64,000 nt of DNA from positions 62,001-126,000 of the forward strand of contig JARLJW010000084.1 of the NCBI GenBank assembly GCA_031290985.1, written 5' to 3'. The notes beneath the pieces were generated by a model. The model was not told where the DNA came from and ran no database searches. It was given only the letters and a program-made list of their open reading frames with translations. Origin of the DNA: Verrucomicrobiia bacterium. Lineage in GTDB: Bacteria; Verrucomicrobiota; Verrucomicrobiia; Limisphaerales; UBA11358. Shown here one piece after another: positions 8,961 through 19,312 of this stretch. Numbering within the stretch: position 1 is the stretch's first letter; every line of letters starts with the position of its first letter. The position numbers and the translations under genes are program-made.

Positions 8961-9095
8961 ACACTATCCTTAAATGCGGGGTGCCTGCCCTTTTGGAGTT
9001 TCGCCTTTAGGCGGTCAGGAGCGTCATTTTACCGGAACCGCCTAAAGGCGGAACTCCGAACAAGGACAGGGTCAAGCTGCGCCCGGTTTAAACCG
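8961..9095. repeat. Dispersed palindromic element, copy 1 of 2 (paired with 29120-29256)
   Basis: Two ~24-bp arms in inverted orientation (8992-9015 and 9037-9060) containing CGCCTTTAGGCGG and CCGCCTAAAGGCGG, themselves near-palindromes, separated by ~21 bp. Outer flanks (GGTTTAACCTGCGCAGCT, and AGCTGCGCCCGG plus TTTAAACC) are also roughly inverted. The same core, in the same order, recurs 20 kb away in another intergenic gap. No ORF lies inside. It resembles a REP/BIME-type or MITE-like element. Confidence 0.75.
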
Positions 9096-9097
9096 TG

Positions 9098-12000
9098 CTA
9101 GCTTTTCTCGACGTAGCCCTTCTTGAGTTTTTCAGCGATGAGATGGCCGGCTTCGGTTTTTGCTTTTGCTTCATCGGTGAACGTTTTCGTTTGTGACTGC
9201 CCGGCGGTGCCCATGCGGCCAAAGCGGACGGTGAACGAATTGCCCGCCACCGTGATCTCCCAAAATTTCCGCGAGCCGCCGCCGGTGAATTCAAAATGGC
9301 GCACGGATGCCTGGCCGGCCGCAACCGGCGGAGCGGGCGGAGCAGCGGCTGGCTTCTTCTCCTCCGCTTCTGAAGCGTCCGGTGCGGCTGCCTCGGGCGC
9401 GGGCGGTGCCGGTGTTGGTTGAGTTTCCAGTGCAGCCGGTTCTTCCTCCACGGGTTCGGCATCTTCCGCCACTTCCCCGCCTTGCAATACTTTCTCCAGC
9501 CGGGCAAGCACATCATCCGGGTTGTGATACCAGTCCTTGGTCAGCACGAGCGCAAACCGCCAGCCAAACGCGCGCAGGATCGAAGGCTGCATCAGATAGC
9601 GGTCGAGCAGGTTGGCGTTCGCGTAATGCCCGTCGGTGTCCACGAGGATGCCGAGTTGATACAAACTGTCTGTGGCGCGGCGCACGGCGAGGTCGCAGCG
9701 GAACTTGGACTGGCCAACGTTCAGCTCCACCGTGTAACCGCGCGCCTGCAAGGCGGCGGCCAGGTTCGCCACCACGGCGTCGCCTTTGCTCAACGGCGCC
9801 AGCGCCTTGCGGGACAGCGGATTCAAGTTCTCCAACACGCGCCGCGCCGTGGCGGCATCGCCCTGCGACACGGCCTCGGCGTATTGCAGGAAATTTTTCA
9901 GGCTGTTGGCGCCGTCGTTATAATCGTTGGTGATGTCGTCATGGCGGATGGAACTGACGATCGCCATGTGATGCCGGGCGCGGGAAAAAATGACGTTGAG
10001 CCGCTTCTCGCCGCCGCGCTGGTTGATGGGGCCGAAATTCATCAGCATGCGCCCGCCGGCATCGTGGCCGTAACAGACGCTCATGATGATGATGTCGCGC
10101 TCATCGCCCTGGACATTTTCGAGATTTTTCACGAACAGGCCGCAGAAAACGTCGTTCTCCTCACGCACGTGCTCGGTTTCCAAACGGGCGGCAAACTCGC
10201 TGTCTTCCCCGGCGAGCAGGCTCAGGGCGCTTTCAATCTCGCCTTGTTGCGCTTCGGAGAAGGCGACCAGACCGATGCTCAATTTCGTATCGCGCTGAAG
10301 AATGCCGCGGACCATCTGCGCGATATACGCCGCCTCGTTGGGATTACGGCGGTCTTCATACACGCCATGCTCCATGAAGTGGAAGCTGATGCTGCGACCG
10401 AGCAAACCGTCCACGTTCGGGCCGCCCTGCTCGTTCGCGGTCACGGTCAATTCCGGCAGGTCGGCCAGCGCGCGTTGACGGTCGGGAATCGTGAACAGGT
10501 TGCCGCCGTAAAATGCGGCGTTGGAAAAGCTGATGAGCGATTCATAACGGCTGCGGTAATGCCATGCGAGCAAGGTGGACGGCAGATTTTGCGCGGACTG
10601 CGTCAGGAAGCTGTCTGAATCCAGGTCCACTTCGATGCGTTCACCGGCTTCTTCAACCACGACACTGTCCTCTTCATCCCGGCTGCTGGCGAAGAAGGTG
10701 GTCGGCGGCAATTGCATCTCGTCGCCCACGACAATCGCCTGATGCGAGCGATAAATCGCCGGGATGGCCTCCTCCAAGGGAATCTGGCTGGCCTCATCGA
10801 AGATGACCACATCAAACAGGTCCGGGTCCAGCGGGAGCGTGTCGGAAACGCTGAGCGGGCTCATCAGCCAGATGGGTTTCAAATCCTGGATGACCTGGCC
10901 GGTGTCGCCCGCCGCCAGGTCGCGGATGGATTTGTAACGCATCGTCTTGCCGAACTCGTGCTCCAGGTCGCGCCGGCCGGCGGCGTAGGATTTCTTGAAC
11001 ACCTTTTGCTCCGGCGACAGTTGCGAGGCCGGCAGCGAGGAGATGTTGGTGTGCTCCAGAAATTTTTGCCGGACGGCCAGGCGGATGCAGCGGGCGTTCA
11101 GGCCGAGCCATTCGCGATAACGCTTTTCCAACTGCTCCATCTTGCGCGCCAACATGCGGCCGTCAAAACGGTTCACCGCGCGGTCCAGCCGGTAGACCAG
11201 ATTCATGCTCTTGTTACCAATGGCCGCCTCGAACCCGGGCAGCGGCACCTCGGCATGACGCAAGGCGTGACGGAACAATTCCGGCATCTCGACAAGTTCG
11301 GCCAGTATGGGCGACAACTCGGCCAGCGTGCCGGTCTGCTCCCGCAAGGTGGCCAGCACCCGGGCGATCTCGGGGAAATCAAACTGTACATGCTCGGCCA
11401 GCAGCGACCGCAGCACGGTGTCCAGTTCGGCAAAGCGCGCGTGAATTTCCGCCAGCGAATCGATGAGCATGCCGGCCTCAGCGGATCCGGCGAGCTGCTG
11501 GACGAGCGCCTTCACCGAAGGGTGTTCCACGCTGCGGTCGGCGCGAAATTCCGCGACCAATGCGCGGAAGGCCGCCGCATCATCGCAGCGCCATTCCTGC
11601 CGGGCCCGGGCCGCCAGCGCGTCCAGCGCGGCCTGCGCTTCCTGTTGCGCGGCCAGATCCTTCAATATTTTGCTCCAAGCCGGGGCGACCGCGTGCGAGG
11701 TGAAATCATAGCGCACTTGTAACGTTTTCTTGAGCCGCCAGAAGGCGGGTTGCAGAAAGCGGAAGAAGGATTTTTCGAAGCCCTCCGCCTGGGCCAGCGC
11801 GTTTTGCGTGTCGTCGGGTGAAAGCGGTTCACGCCAAGCCGCCGTCTTTTGTTGGGCTTGAGCGAGAACCTGGGCCTGCGCATCCAGTTCACCGGCAAGG
11901 TTGTCGAACGCGGTCGCCGCCGGGCTTTTGGTCAGCACGCCGAGCAGGTTGCGGGCGGCCAGCGGCTGCGCGCGCACGGCAAATTCCACAATCGCCTGGA

Positions 12001-14671
12001 TCTCCGCAAACGTGCCCCACAATTCGCCGGGCAACCCGGATAATTCCAACGCGTTTTCAATGCCATCCAGCAAATCCCCGGCTTGATCGAGATGCTTGGC
12101 CAGCGATTCCAGCGGACGGTCGGCCTGCAAAACCCCGTTGCCCAGCCAGCGCAGCGGATGTTTGGCAAAGCACATTTCCTCGTCCAAATCCGTCAGCGCC
12201 GATTGCAGGCGCTGGACGATTTCGCCGTATTGCAGCCAGAGCGGATAGCCGGGCAGCAGGTCTTCGATCTCCGGCGACAGTTCCCGGGCCCGACCGCACA
12301 GTTCAACGAGGCGATGCAACAACGACCGCACGGCGATGCCGGTCTGCGCATGGGTCCCGCGCATGACATCCGAAAAACGGCGCAGGCTGGCCAGGTCCTG
12401 CTCCATCGCTTTCACGGCGTCGCCGCGCGTCTTGTCAACGCCGGCATCAAGATCGGCCTGGCTCAGAAATTTCTCGTACGTCTGCTTGAGGTTCTGGATG
12501 AAGGCCTTTTTATCGGTCTGCGAATCGTGGATGAGGCAGCACAGTTCATCCAGACCCTGCTGGCGCAGACGGTGAAACACCACGTCGATGGCCGCGCGCT
12601 TTTCGCAGACGAACAGCACGCGTTTGCCGCGCGCCACATAGTCGGCGATGAGGTTGGTGATGGTCTGCGATTTGCCGGTGCCGGGCGGGCCCTGGATGAT
12701 GTAGCTGGCACCGGTGCGCGCCCGCGCAATGGCCGAGGCCTGCGTGGCATCACATGAAATGACCAGTTGCTGCTCGGCGAGTTCCAACGGCGGCGGCGGA
12801 GCTTCCTCCGCCGGCTTGGGCGTGAGCGAAAACACCGTGTCGAACGCCTGGCTGGCCATGTCCGTCTCGATGAGGTTCGCGAAATCGCGCACGAGCGTCA
12901 TCTTGCGGTAATTGAAATTGCCCAACGTCAGGCTGCACAGGTCAAAGTCCCACGAATACGGATTCTGATTTTCGCCGTCGCGCAATGCGAACATCTGCCG
13001 CTCGGTCTCCAGCACCTTGCCGCCATCCGCCGCCGCTTTTTCAAAAACCGACTTCAGTATTTCAGTGGGATCACTGATATGCGGCAGGCGCGGTTGCGGC
13101 GGGGCGCCGGCGACATCGCGCAAGGGCATGGGCGTGGGCCGGATCTTGTCCAGGAAGAGCTGCAGGCCCAGGGGACGGAAATTTTCGCGGTCGTAGCTAT
13201 ACTCCGGCTTGGTGGTGTTGCGCGCACGGCGGGCCTGCACCTTCATCCGGCGGCGATATTGATCCACGCGCTGGCGGGCCTTCTCATGGATGAGCGCAAT
13301 CTGGGGCCGGTCGATCTTGTTGAAAGTCACGCCCGGTTCGCTGGCGTGGATCTGGGCCTTGAGCGCCTCGTAAAATTGGTCGAGCGTGGTTTCCTTCAGG
13401 TCCACGAACTCCGGCAGGTTCAGGTTGTAGAGTTCCTTGAGATGATGCCGCAGGGCCGGATTCACCTCCGCTTCGCTGCTGGTGGGGTCGAGGACATAAT
13501 TATCCCGCACGCCCTTCTTCTTGGTCAGTTCCACCGGCAGCAACAGCAGCGGCGAATGGATGCGTTCATCGGGCGCCTCCTTCAGGTTGTTCCAACGCAG
13601 AAAACAGAGCACGAGGCGCAACTGGGCAAAGCCGTATTCCGCGCGGTCGCGCCGGGCTTCACTAACGATCTTGTCCAGCACGCCGGGAATGTACGGGGCA
13701 TCTTCGAAGCGCAGATATTTGCCCAGCGACATCGGCGCACCGTCCGTCACGGTGGCGGCGAGTTCGGGATGCCAGACAAAAAGCTGTTCGAGCTTGATGT
13801 TCCGGTAATCGAGCAGCACCGGCACCGAGGCGATGGTGAGGTTCAGCGTGTGCAGCGACGGCTTGAAATAAATCAGGCGGTTGCGCCGTGAAATCTCAAA
13901 GAGCCGGTCGCGCAGGTGCGACTGGATGAGCCGCCGTTTGCCGGTGACCGGCGATTCCTTGAATTCCTTCCGGTCGAAAACCCCGGTGTCAAAATCAATC
14001 GCCTGTTCGCGGTAATTATGCAGCCGGGAAATCAACTGCGGCAGATCCGGCGCGCGCTTGTGGCGGTTCAGCTCCGTCATCTGCACGATGACGGACACCA
14101 GGACCGGATTCAAACGGCGGTTCACGGCAAAGAGATTGGTGCGGTTGGCCGTGAAAATTTCCAATTCCTCCGGCTCGTTGAAATCCAGGCCGCACGCCAC
14201 GCTGCCGAGCAACAGGCCGAGCGAGAAGATGTCCGTCAATTCATCGTGATGATCCACGGCATGTTCCCACGCGCGGTAATGCGGCAGAAAAACCGGCTTG
14301 GTGACGGCGCCCTCCGCCGGCCCGACCCCGAGATCGGAGACCGTCAATGATGACTGGTCAATATCCGCCGTGCGACGCATCTCGGCGACCACTTCCACCG
14401 CGCGGCTCACGGGTGTCTGGAGCGCTTCGATCTTGCGCGGATTCTTCCGGGCGGGCTCGACAGCGGCGGGCGCATAGGTCAGGTGTCCGGCCTCGTTGAT
14501 TTCCAAGGCGGCCAGGCCGTCGAGCGGGGCCACCATGCCGGTTTGATGGGTGGCGGCGACCTGCTTCATCAACGGCAGAAGCGCGGACAAAACATCATCG
14601 ATCTCGAAGCCGCCTTTTGCCAGGCCGTCCGCGAGAAACTTGAGAAACGGAAGTTCGGCGGGCTCGCTCAT
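9098..14671 (-). CDS. Giant DUF4011-type superfamily 1 helicase with nuclease-like and WGR domains
   Basis: 1857 residues. Around 115-165 ([20 protein letters not shown], then IFSLGLLLG) it resembles the C-lobe of a protein kinase, without visible catalytic motifs. At ~255-275 [16 protein letters not shown] begins the DUF4011 region. Walker A GPPGTGKS is at ~660, Walker [11 protein letters not shown] at ~1288, and late helicase motifs ([21 protein letters not shown]) follow. At ~1640-1730 is a Vsr/REase-like segment ([10 protein letters not shown], then [10 protein letters not shown]), then an acidic Pro/Ala linker and a WGR domain (~1789-1857) in which the eponymous Trp is Phe. DUF4011-helicase-Vsr proteins have been reported among antiphage candidates (called Hhe, as I recall). 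It starts with ATGA overlap after the peptidase gene. It probably acts on nucleic acid in the cytoplasm. Confidence 0.88.
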   Translation of the reverse strand: MSEPAELPFLKFLADGLAKGGFEIDDVLSALLPLMKQVAATHQTGMVAPLDGLAALEINEAGHLTYAPAAVEPARKNPRKIEALQTPVSRAVEVVAEMRRTADIDQSSLTVSDLGVGPAEGAVTKPVFLPHYRAWEHAVDHHDELTDIFSLGLLLGSVACGLDFNEPEELEIFTANRTNLFAVNRRLNPVLVSVIVQMTELNRHKRAPDLPQLISRLHNYREQAIDFDTGVFDRKEFKESPVTGKRRLIQSHLRDRLFEISRRNRLIYFKPSLHTLNLTIASVPVLLDYRNIKLEQLFVWHPELAATVTDGAPMSLGKYLRFEDAPYIPGVLDKIVSEARRDRAEYGFAQLRLVLCFLRWNNLKEAPDERIHSPLLLLPVELTKKKGVRDNYVLDPTSSEAEVNPALRHHLKELYNLNLPEFVDLKETTLDQFYEALKAQIHASEPGVTFNKIDRPQIALIHEKARQRVDQYRRRMKVQARRARNTTKPEYSYDRENFRPLGLQLFLDKIRPTPMPLRDVAGAPPQPRLPHISDPTEILKSVFEKAAADGGKVLETERQMFALRDGENQNPYSWDFDLCSLTLGNFNYRKMTLVRDFANLIETDMASQAFDTVFSLTPKPAEEAPPPPLELAEQQLVISCDATQASAIARARTGASYIIQGPPGTGKSQTITNLIADYVARGKRVLFVCEKRAAIDVVFHRLRQQGLDELCCLIHDSQTDKKAFIQNLKQTYEKFLSQADLDAGVDKTRGDAVKAMEQDLASLRRFSDVMRGTHAQTGIAVRSLLHRLVELCGRARELSPEIEDLLPGYPLWLQYGEIVQRLQSALTDLDEEMCFAKHPLRWLGNGVLQADRPLESLAKHLDQAGDLLDGIENALELSGLPGELWGTFAEIQAIVEFAVRAQPLAARNLLGVLTKSPAATAFDNLAGELDAQAQVLAQAQQKTAAWREPLSPDDTQNALAQAEGFEKSFFRFLQPAFWRLKKTLQVRYDFTSHAVAPAWSKILKDLAAQQEAQAALDALAARARQEWRCDDAAAFRALVAEFRADRSVEHPSVKALVQQLAGSAEAGMLIDSLAEIHARFAELDTVLRSLLAEHVQFDFPEIARVLATLREQTGTLAELSPILAELVEMPELFRHALRHAEVPLPGFEAAIGNKSMNLVYRLDRAVNRFDGRMLARKMEQLEKRYREWLGLNARCIRLAVRQKFLEHTNISSLPASQLSPEQKVFKKSYAAGRRDLEHEFGKTMRYKSIRDLAAGDTGQVIQDLKPIWLMSPLSVSDTLPLDPDLFDVVIFDEASQIPLEEAIPAIYRSHQAIVVGDEMQLPPTTFFASSRDEEDSVVVEEAGERIEVDLDSDSFLTQSAQNLPSTLLAWHYRSRYESLISFSNAAFYGGNLFTIPDRQRALADLPELTVTANEQGGPNVDGLLGRSISFHFMEHGVYEDRRNPNEAAYIAQMVRGILQRDTKLSIGLVAFSEAQQGEIESALSLLAGEDSEFAARLETEHVREENDVFCGLFVKNLENVQGDERDIIIMSVCYGHDAGGRMLMNFGPINQRGGEKRLNVIFSRARHHMAIVSSIRHDDITNDYNDGANSLKNFLQYAEAVSQGDAATARRVLENLNPLSRKALAPLSKGDAVVANLAAALQARGYTVELNVGQSKFRCDLAVRRATDSLYQLGILVDTDGHYANANLLDRYLMQPSILRAFGWRFALVLTKDWYHNPDDVLARLEKVLQGGEVAEDAEPVEEEPAALETQPTPAPPAPEAAAPDASEAEEKKPAAAPPAPPVAAGQASVRHFEFTGGGSRKFWEITVAGNSFTVRFGRMGTAGQSQTKTFTDEAKAKTEAGHLIAEKLKKGYVEKS

Positions 14672-15882
14672 GTGGCCGCCTCCGTCCGGGCGAGCAGTTC
14701 GGCGGCCTGCTCCTTGAGCTTGCGCACATCGCGCACCTTCTTTTTGAGTTCCTTGGCGGCGAGTTTTTCAAAGGCCGCCTCCAAATCCAGTTGCTGGGCC
14801 AGCACCAACGCCGCCGCCAGCGGCACTTCCTCCAGCTCAGGGTCAACCGTCACGAAATCCAGCAGCACATAGCAGAGATATTCGCGCAGCTTGGAATCGG
14901 TCTGTTTGAATTCGCTGATGATGGCGTCATCCTTGGCCTTGGCGGGCTGAAAATCCGGGAAGAAAAGTTTGGCATGGCCGAGCACCGTCGGCGTCTGAAA
15001 CCACTTCGGCTGGAGAAATTGTTCGAGCAGGCGGCGCGTGTTCTTCGTTTGGCGCACCTGGCCGGTCAAATCAAGTTCTTCGAGCGTCGTCACGCCTTCG
15101 ATCATCCGGGCGATATGCGCGGCGGCCTCGGCCGGTTGCTCCTGCCACAACTTCAAGGCGCGGGCGCGGATGAACGCTTCCGGATGCGTCACTTGTTCCG
15201 TGGCGACATCGCCCCGGGCAAAAATTTCCTCCGCCTGTTTCAGATAGCCGCTGGCGCTGACCTGGCCCAGGCCGGTCTGGATTTTCACCAGGCTGGAGAT
15301 GACCGGCAACAGATCGCCGGTCACGCAGAGCGAGCCGCGGTCGGCAAAAATTTCGGTGTAGAGCTGGTACCGGCGTGCGGTGTGTTCGTGGCTGGCCGCG
15401 GCGCGCGGGTCGCCGGCCACCGCCTGGATCAGGCGGTCCACGATGTGAAGATCGCCTTGTTTCCATTGCCACAAATGATAATGCGCCAGTTCATGGCCGA
15501 GGACCGACTTGATCTCCTCCGCATTCAACAACGTGAGCACCGGGCCGGAAAAAACGATATGCCCTTCACCGGGGATGAAGTACAGCGCCGCATTGGGATG
15601 CGGATTATGTTGCGCCTGATACAAGGTTACGGGAATGTCCAGTTGCAACCGGGCCTTGGCTTCCGCGACGCCCTGATACAGTTCCGGATGACCTTCGGCA
15701 TCCAGCCGGTAGGTGGATTTGAGCAGTTCGAGGCGCAGATTTTCCGTGTAGTCCGCCTGGGCGCGCGCCGAGGCGAACCAGTTCCACAGGTCGCGCTCCT
15801 GGGCCTTGAGATAATCCCGCAACTCGACGTGATACGCCAATGGCTCCAACGCCGGCCGCGATTTTTCCAAGGTGTTTTCCAC
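14668..15882 (-). CDS. M48-like cytoplasmic zinc metallopeptidase partnered with the helicase
   Basis: 404 residues, GTG start. [12 protein letters not shown] gives the HExxH zinc site (His130, Glu131, His134), and YTEIFADRG ~60 residues later supplies the third ligand in the E-x-x-A-D form typical of M48. There is no membrane helix or signal, unlike HtpX or Ste24. The C-terminal ~150 residues are helical and Lys/Glu-rich. The stop overlaps the helicase ATG (ATGA), so the two proteins are made together. The peptidase could activate or trim the helicase-nuclease or a target protein. The pairing is unusual and the substrate unknown. Confidence 0.85.
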   Translation of the reverse strand: MENTLEKSRPALEPLAYHVELRDYLKAQERDLWNWFASARAQADYTENLRLELLKSTYRLDAEGHPELYQGVAEAKARLQLDIPVTLYQAQHNPHPNAALYFIPGEGHIVFSGPVLTLLNAEEIKSVLGHELAHYHLWQWKQGDLHIVDRLIQAVAGDPRAAASHEHTARRYQLYTEIFADRGSLCVTGDLLPVISSLVKIQTGLGQVSASGYLKQAEEIFARGDVATEQVTHPEAFIRARALKLWQEQPAEAAAHIARMIEGVTTLEELDLTGQVRQTKNTRRLLEQFLQPKWFQTPTVLGHAKLFFPDFQPAKAKDDAIISEFKQTDSKLREYLCYVLLDFVTVDPELEEVPLAAALVLAQQLDLEAAFEKLAAKELKKKVRDVRKLKEQAAELLARTEAAT

Positions 15883-15907
15883 GTTGATTTATGAACTGCT
15901 GGTCGCC

Positions 15908-15936
15908 ATTAAATCCCACTCCCTGCCCTACGTCAA
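15908..15936 (-). promoter_or_regulatory. Promoter of the peptidase-helicase operon
   Basis: On the minus strand: -35 TTGACG (15936-15931), 17-bp spacer, -10 TTTAAT (15913-15908, 5 of 6). The start site would be near 15901, ~19 nt before the GTG of the peptidase gene. Confidence 0.55.
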
Positions 15937-16023
15937 AACAACAGGTGGTTAAGCACGGTTTTAATTTGTGGGATGCAACCAAGCCGCAGGCGAATCAATC
16001 ATCGCTTGAAAATGCAACCTGCG

Positions 16024-16180
16024 TGGTAGGGCGCGTCGCTCCGCGCGCGCCGCGCCTGCAACCGAAGCTTGCTGGTTATCCTAACTCGTCGATTGCCAAC
16101 CAAATCTCCGCAATATCTTCAGCCAGTACAACCCATTTTGCTTTGCCACGACGGCGCGCGCGGAGCGACGCGCCCTACCA
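16024..16180. repeat. Inverted-repeat element A (157 bp), homologue of 17454-17624 in opposite orientation
   Basis: The ends are near-perfect inverted repeats: TGGTAGGGCGCGTCGCTCCG at the left and its complement at the right (CGGAGCGACGCGCCCTACCA). The interior (CCAAATCTCCGCAATATCTT, then GCCAGTACA) is non-coding. The reverse complement of 17454-17624 matches nearly end to end. The 343-bp gap between the peptidase and HD genes holds this element plus the peptidase promoter. No target duplication or transposase is obvious. Confidence 0.8.
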
Positions 16181-16225
16181 TCGTGAAGCAATCTGGACAT
16201 CGCTGGTTAAACTGGCGATGGCGGC

Positions 16226-16861
16226 TTATTGAACGTTTGAACCCAAACGTTCCACCGAAGCCTTCAGATTCTGCCGCGCTTGCGCCTCCAAACGCTCGAA
16301 AAAATAGCCGGTCTGGTAGATGCGCGGGCGGGCCAGAAAGCGTTGGAGAATCTCCGCACGCTTGCTGGCAAACACGGCGGCGTCCACCCAGGCGTATTCG
16401 GCGCGGATCTGCTTTTCATAGTCCCAAAACCGCGCGGGCGGCTGGCCGAGGATGCTCAAATCCACATCCACCAACAGCGGCGCATCCGGATGCAATGAAC
16501 CGTCATGATTTTTGGTGGCCAGCACCAGGCGGCCGACGGCGTCGATGAACTCGGCATCGGCGTGAAATTGTTTCAGCCAGCGTTGCGCGAGTTCGGCGGT
16601 GCGCTCTTCGTTATCGGCGGCGTGGGTGTCGTAGACGGCATCGTGAAACCAGATCGCCAGTTCGACGGCCACGGGATTGGCAGCCAAAGATTTGACGCGG
16701 TCGAATTCAGCCAGGCACTCGGCGATGTGATGCTGGTTATGATAGTGGCGGTGCGGCCCGGCATAGAGCGCGATCAGTTCACGAAAATATTCGGCCGGCG
16801 GAATCTCCTTCGCCATCGTGCGCCAGAGTTGCGTCCAACGCTCTGGATTGAGTTCGCTCAC
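16226..16861 (-). CDS. HD-superfamily metal-dependent phosphohydrolase
   Basis: 211 residues. YHNQHHIAECL and LAIWFHDAVYD carry the H...HD metal-binding pattern of predicted HD hydrolases of the COG4339 type. The ATG overlaps the coaD stop (ATGA), so it is co-translated with phosphopantetheine adenylyltransferase. Substrates of this group are not well defined; nucleotides or small phosphorylated metabolites are usual for the HD fold. Confidence 0.82.
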   Translation of the reverse strand: MSELNPERWTQLWRTMAKEIPPAEYFRELIALYAGPHRHYHNQHHIAECLAEFDRVKSLAANPVAVELAIWFHDAVYDTHAADNEERTAELAQRWLKQFHADAEFIDAVGRLVLATKNHDGSLHPDAPLLVDVDLSILGQPPARFWDYEKQIRAEYAWVDAAVFASKRAEILQRFLARPRIYQTGYFFERLEAQARQNLKASVERLGSNVQ

Positions 16862-17364
16862 TTGTGCAGTTCCAGAAGCTGGTGATACACCGGCTCGGGA
16901 ACGTATTTGCGCACGATCTTGCGCCAGCCGGCCGGGCCGATCAACCCCTTGACCATGCTGGAGCTGACTTCGGCGATGTCGCGCGGCGGGGTGAGAAAAA
17001 CGGTGCAGATGCTCGGGTCCAGATCGCCATTGATGTTTCGCATGGTGCGCTCGTATTCATAATCCGCGGCGGAGCGGACGCCCCGCAGGATGTGCGTGGC
17101 CTTGACTGACTTCGCGTAATCAATCAGATATAAATTGGAATACGCGGCCACGGTGGCGTTGGGAAACGGCAGGCAGGATTCGCGCAACATCTGCAGGCGG
17201 TTTTCCACGGTGAAGGTCGGTTTCTTGTCCGGGTTGACGCCGACGGCGACAAGCAAATGATCGAACAGGCGTACGCCCTCCTGGATCATCCACAAATGCC
17301 CCACGGTGAGCGGGTCAAAGCTGCCCGCATAAACGCCCAGGCGGCTGGTTTTCTTTGAATTCAC
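16858..17364 (-). CDS. coaD: Phosphopantetheine adenylyltransferase
   Basis: 168 residues from the preferred GTG at 17364 (VNSKKTSRLGVYAGSFDPLT). A longer frame upstream to 17442 adds an unconserved Cys/Pro-rich stretch. GSFDPLTVGHL carries the T/HxGH nucleotidyltransferase motif and RGVRSAADYEYERTMRNIN is the PPAT signature, distinguishing it from NadD. It makes dephospho-CoA from 4'-phosphopantetheine in the penultimate step of CoA synthesis. The length matches CoaD (~160). It forms an operon with the HD hydrolase, between two inverted copies of a repeat. Confidence 0.92.
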   Translation of the reverse strand: MNSKKTSRLGVYAGSFDPLTVGHLWMIQEGVRLFDHLLVAVGVNPDKKPTFTVENRLQMLRESCLPFPNATVAAYSNLYLIDYAKSVKATHILRGVRSAADYEYERTMRNINGDLDPSICTVFLTPPRDIAEVSSSMVKGLIGPAGWRKIVRKYVPEPVYHQLLELHK

Positions 17365-17453
17365 GCGGGGAGGGTAACAGCGGGGGCGGAGCGTATCAAT
17401 AAGGCCATGGCATAAGACAGTGGCACTTAAGTTGATAATCACAAAACCCGCGA

Positions 17454-17624
17454 TGGTAGGGCGCGTGGTCAGTCCGGCTCGGACCTCCGCGCGCGCCGTC
17501 GCAGTAAAGCAGGACGGGGTGTACTGGCCGAAGACATTGCGGAGATTGGGTTAGCAAACGGTGGTTCAAGCAGTGAGTTCGGTTTGGTTGCAGCCGCGGC
17601 GCGCGCGGAGCGACGCGCCCTACC
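17454..17624. repeat. Inverted-repeat element B (171 bp), homologue of element A in opposite orientation
   Basis: Left end TGGTAGGGCGCG, then a 14-bp palindromic insertion around GTCCGGCTCGGAC; right end CGGAGCGACGCGCCCTACC. The interior matches the reverse complement of 16024-16180 (shared words include CCAATCTCCGCAAT, GCCAGTACA and TGCAACC). It occupies most of the gap between coaD and the deoxyribosyltransferase gene. The two copies bracket coaD and the HD gene. Confidence 0.8.
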
Positions 17625-17678
17625 CGCGTCAGTCAAATTCGGATGCCACAAATCAAGCACGACATCCTTTATCTGCAT

Positions 17679-18677
17679 TCACCTATTTTGCGCGATAAAA
17701 TGCAACCCCGCATAAACCTTGGCATCGACGAGGAAACCAGCCTGCGCCTTCGCGTCGAGCCAGGCATTTATCTCCGCGAGCGGGACTTCGTGGACGGTGA
17801 TGTTTTCATGCGCGACGCCGCCGCCTTGGCCGGTCTGCCGCAATTGCGAGGCGCGGAACAGGGTCACGCGTTCGGAAGTGAGGCCGGCGCTGGACGGGCT
17901 GGTGAACAGCGCTTCCATGCGGCCGGCAGCGTAGCCGGTCTCTTCGAGCAGTTCGCGCCGGGCGGCTTCGGCGTGGGATTCATCGCCGCTGCCCGGTTCA
18001 TCGCCGATCATGCCGGCGGGGAGTTCGATGACGCGGCAGTGAAGCGGGATGCGGTATTGCTCCACGAGCAGCAGCTTTTGTGTGTCGGTCACGGCGACGA
18101 TGATTGCGGCGCCGGGCGAGTTGACGCGGTCAACGTATTCCCAATGACCTTCCTTGATGAGCGCCAAAAATTTGCCGATGTACAATTTCTGAGCCGGGCT
18201 TTGGGCCGACAAACCCGTGACCCGCGCGCGAACAGTTTGAATCAATGCGTCCAAACCATCCACCAGCGGCACCTGGAATCTGGCACAGACCAGCTCGACA
18301 TTGCCCTTGCGCCAGAAGCCGTCCGGACAGGCCACGACCAGCTTTCCGCTCCGGGCGAACAGGCCCAGCTCCAGCAGGGAGATCGGCGCGCGCGATTCCG
18401 GGGCGAAATACATGACGATGATGTCGGCGCGTTCCAAGCCGGCCAGCTCCCATTCCACCTGGTCGCGAAATTCCGGGACGCGGGCCCGTTGCTCGACGGT
18501 CGTCTGCCAGTTTTCGCGGCGGGGATTCAGGAGGACCAAAGCATCGTTTTTAAACGCCGCGCAAAAGCGGGTCTGCCAGTTTTCTGCGGCACCTTCATCA
18601 ATGGACCCGGCCAGAAAGATCATGGGCCGTTCATTTCTGGCCGGGAGCGGTTCCGGGGCGGTGATCACTTGAGTCAT
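17679..18677 (-). CDS. Nucleoside 2-deoxyribosyltransferase-like domain fused to a NUDIX hydrolase
   Basis: 332 residues. Residues ~18-150 (MIFLAGSIDEGAAENWQ, then ADIIVMYFAPESRAPISLLELGLFA) match the deoxyribosyltransferase-like fold that cleaves N-glycosidic or nucleotide bonds. Residues ~165-332 form a NUDIX domain of ADP-ribose pyrophosphatase type (LLVEQYRIPL, ELPAGMIGD, then EAARRELLEETGYAAG). The NUDIX box has a 2-residue longer first spacing than the canonical box. It is the last gene of the NAD/ADP-ribose operon; the ATG overlaps the pncA stop. A likely role is cleaving ADP-ribose or a related nucleotide and then processing the base or ribose part; the exact substrate is open. Confidence 0.85.
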   Translation of the reverse strand: MTQVITAPEPLPARNERPMIFLAGSIDEGAAENWQTRFCAAFKNDALVLLNPRRENWQTTVEQRARVPEFRDQVEWELAGLERADIIVMYFAPESRAPISLLELGLFARSGKLVVACPDGFWRKGNVELVCARFQVPLVDGLDALIQTVRARVTGLSAQSPAQKLYIGKFLALIKEGHWEYVDRVNSPGAAIIVAVTDTQKLLLVEQYRIPLHCRVIELPAGMIGDEPGSGDESHAEAARRELLEETGYAAGRMEALFTSPSSAGLTSERVTLFRASQLRQTGQGGGVAHENITVHEVPLAEINAWLDAKAQAGFLVDAKVYAGLHFIAQNR

Positions 18678-19306
18678 AGTTTTGCAGCAGGATTAAGCAA
18701 ATCTTTGCTTTGGTCGATGCCGATGCCGGCGCGGCGCATTTCGGCGATGGCTTTTTTTACGTCGTCAGGCTGGAGATTCACGCCACGGCTGGCGTCCTCG
18801 AAGAAATGGGTTTTGAACCCGAGCCGGGCGGCGTCCAGCGCGGTGAATTTGACGCAGTAATCCGTGGCGAGGCCGCACACAAAAACTTCGGTGACGCCCT
18901 GCCCTTTCAACCATTCGCCAAGGCCGGTGGATTTGCGCTGGCCGTTGTCGAACAGGCCGCTATAACTGTCAATGGCCGCATCCGTGCCCTTGGGAAAGAT
19001 TTTGGCGATGCGTTCGCGCTGCAAACCGGGAGCGAGTTCCGCGCCCCGGGTGCCCTGCACACAATGCACCGGCCAGAGCGTCTGCGGCAGCCCGTTCAGA
19101 TCGATCTGGGTAAAAACACTTTTGCCGGGATGATTGGCGGCGAAGCTGCCGTGATTGGCCGGATGCCAGTCCTGCGTGGCCACGACGAGCGGAAACACGG
19201 CTTGCAGGCGGTTCACGACTGGAATGATGGCATCGCCGTCCGGCACGGCGAGCGCGCCGCCGGGGAGGAAGTCGTTTTGAATGTCGACAAGTATGAGTGC
19301 TTTCAT
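18674..19306 (-). CDS. pncA: Nicotinamidase
   Basis: 210 residues. Asp8 (LVDIQNDFLPGG), Lys106 (FPKGTD) and Cys151 (ATDYCVKFTALDA) form the catalytic triad. Asp46, His48 and His81 (DWH; WPVHCVQGT) are the metal ligands. It converts nicotinamide to nicotinate and ammonia, the first step of Preiss-Handler salvage. PncB and NadE for later steps are at 40.6-44.1 kb under the same predicted regulator. Nicotinamide would be produced here by NAD-consuming enzymes such as KptA. Confidence 0.95.
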   Translation of the reverse strand: MKALILVDIQNDFLPGGALAVPDGDAIIPVVNRLQAVFPLVVATQDWHPANHGSFAANHPGKSVFTQIDLNGLPQTLWPVHCVQGTRGAELAPGLQRERIAKIFPKGTDAAIDSYSGLFDNGQRKSTGLGEWLKGQGVTEVFVCGLATDYCVKFTALDAARLGFKTHFFEDASRGVNLQPDDVKKAIAEMRRAGIGIDQSKDLLNPAAKL

Positions 19307-19312
19307 ATTTAT

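Noticed and set aside
9419..13891. Several long plus-strand frames opposite the helicase gene
   Set aside because: Arg/Gln/His-rich composition and exact antisense position to recognised helicase motifs.
16858..17364. NadD (NaMN adenylyltransferase) as identity of this nucleotidyltransferase
   Set aside because: RGVRSAADYEYERTMRNIN is the phosphopantetheine adenylyltransferase signature.
16024..17624. Composite transposon around coaD
   Set aside because: Elements carry no transposase, coaD is essential and ancestral, and no target-site duplication was seen.
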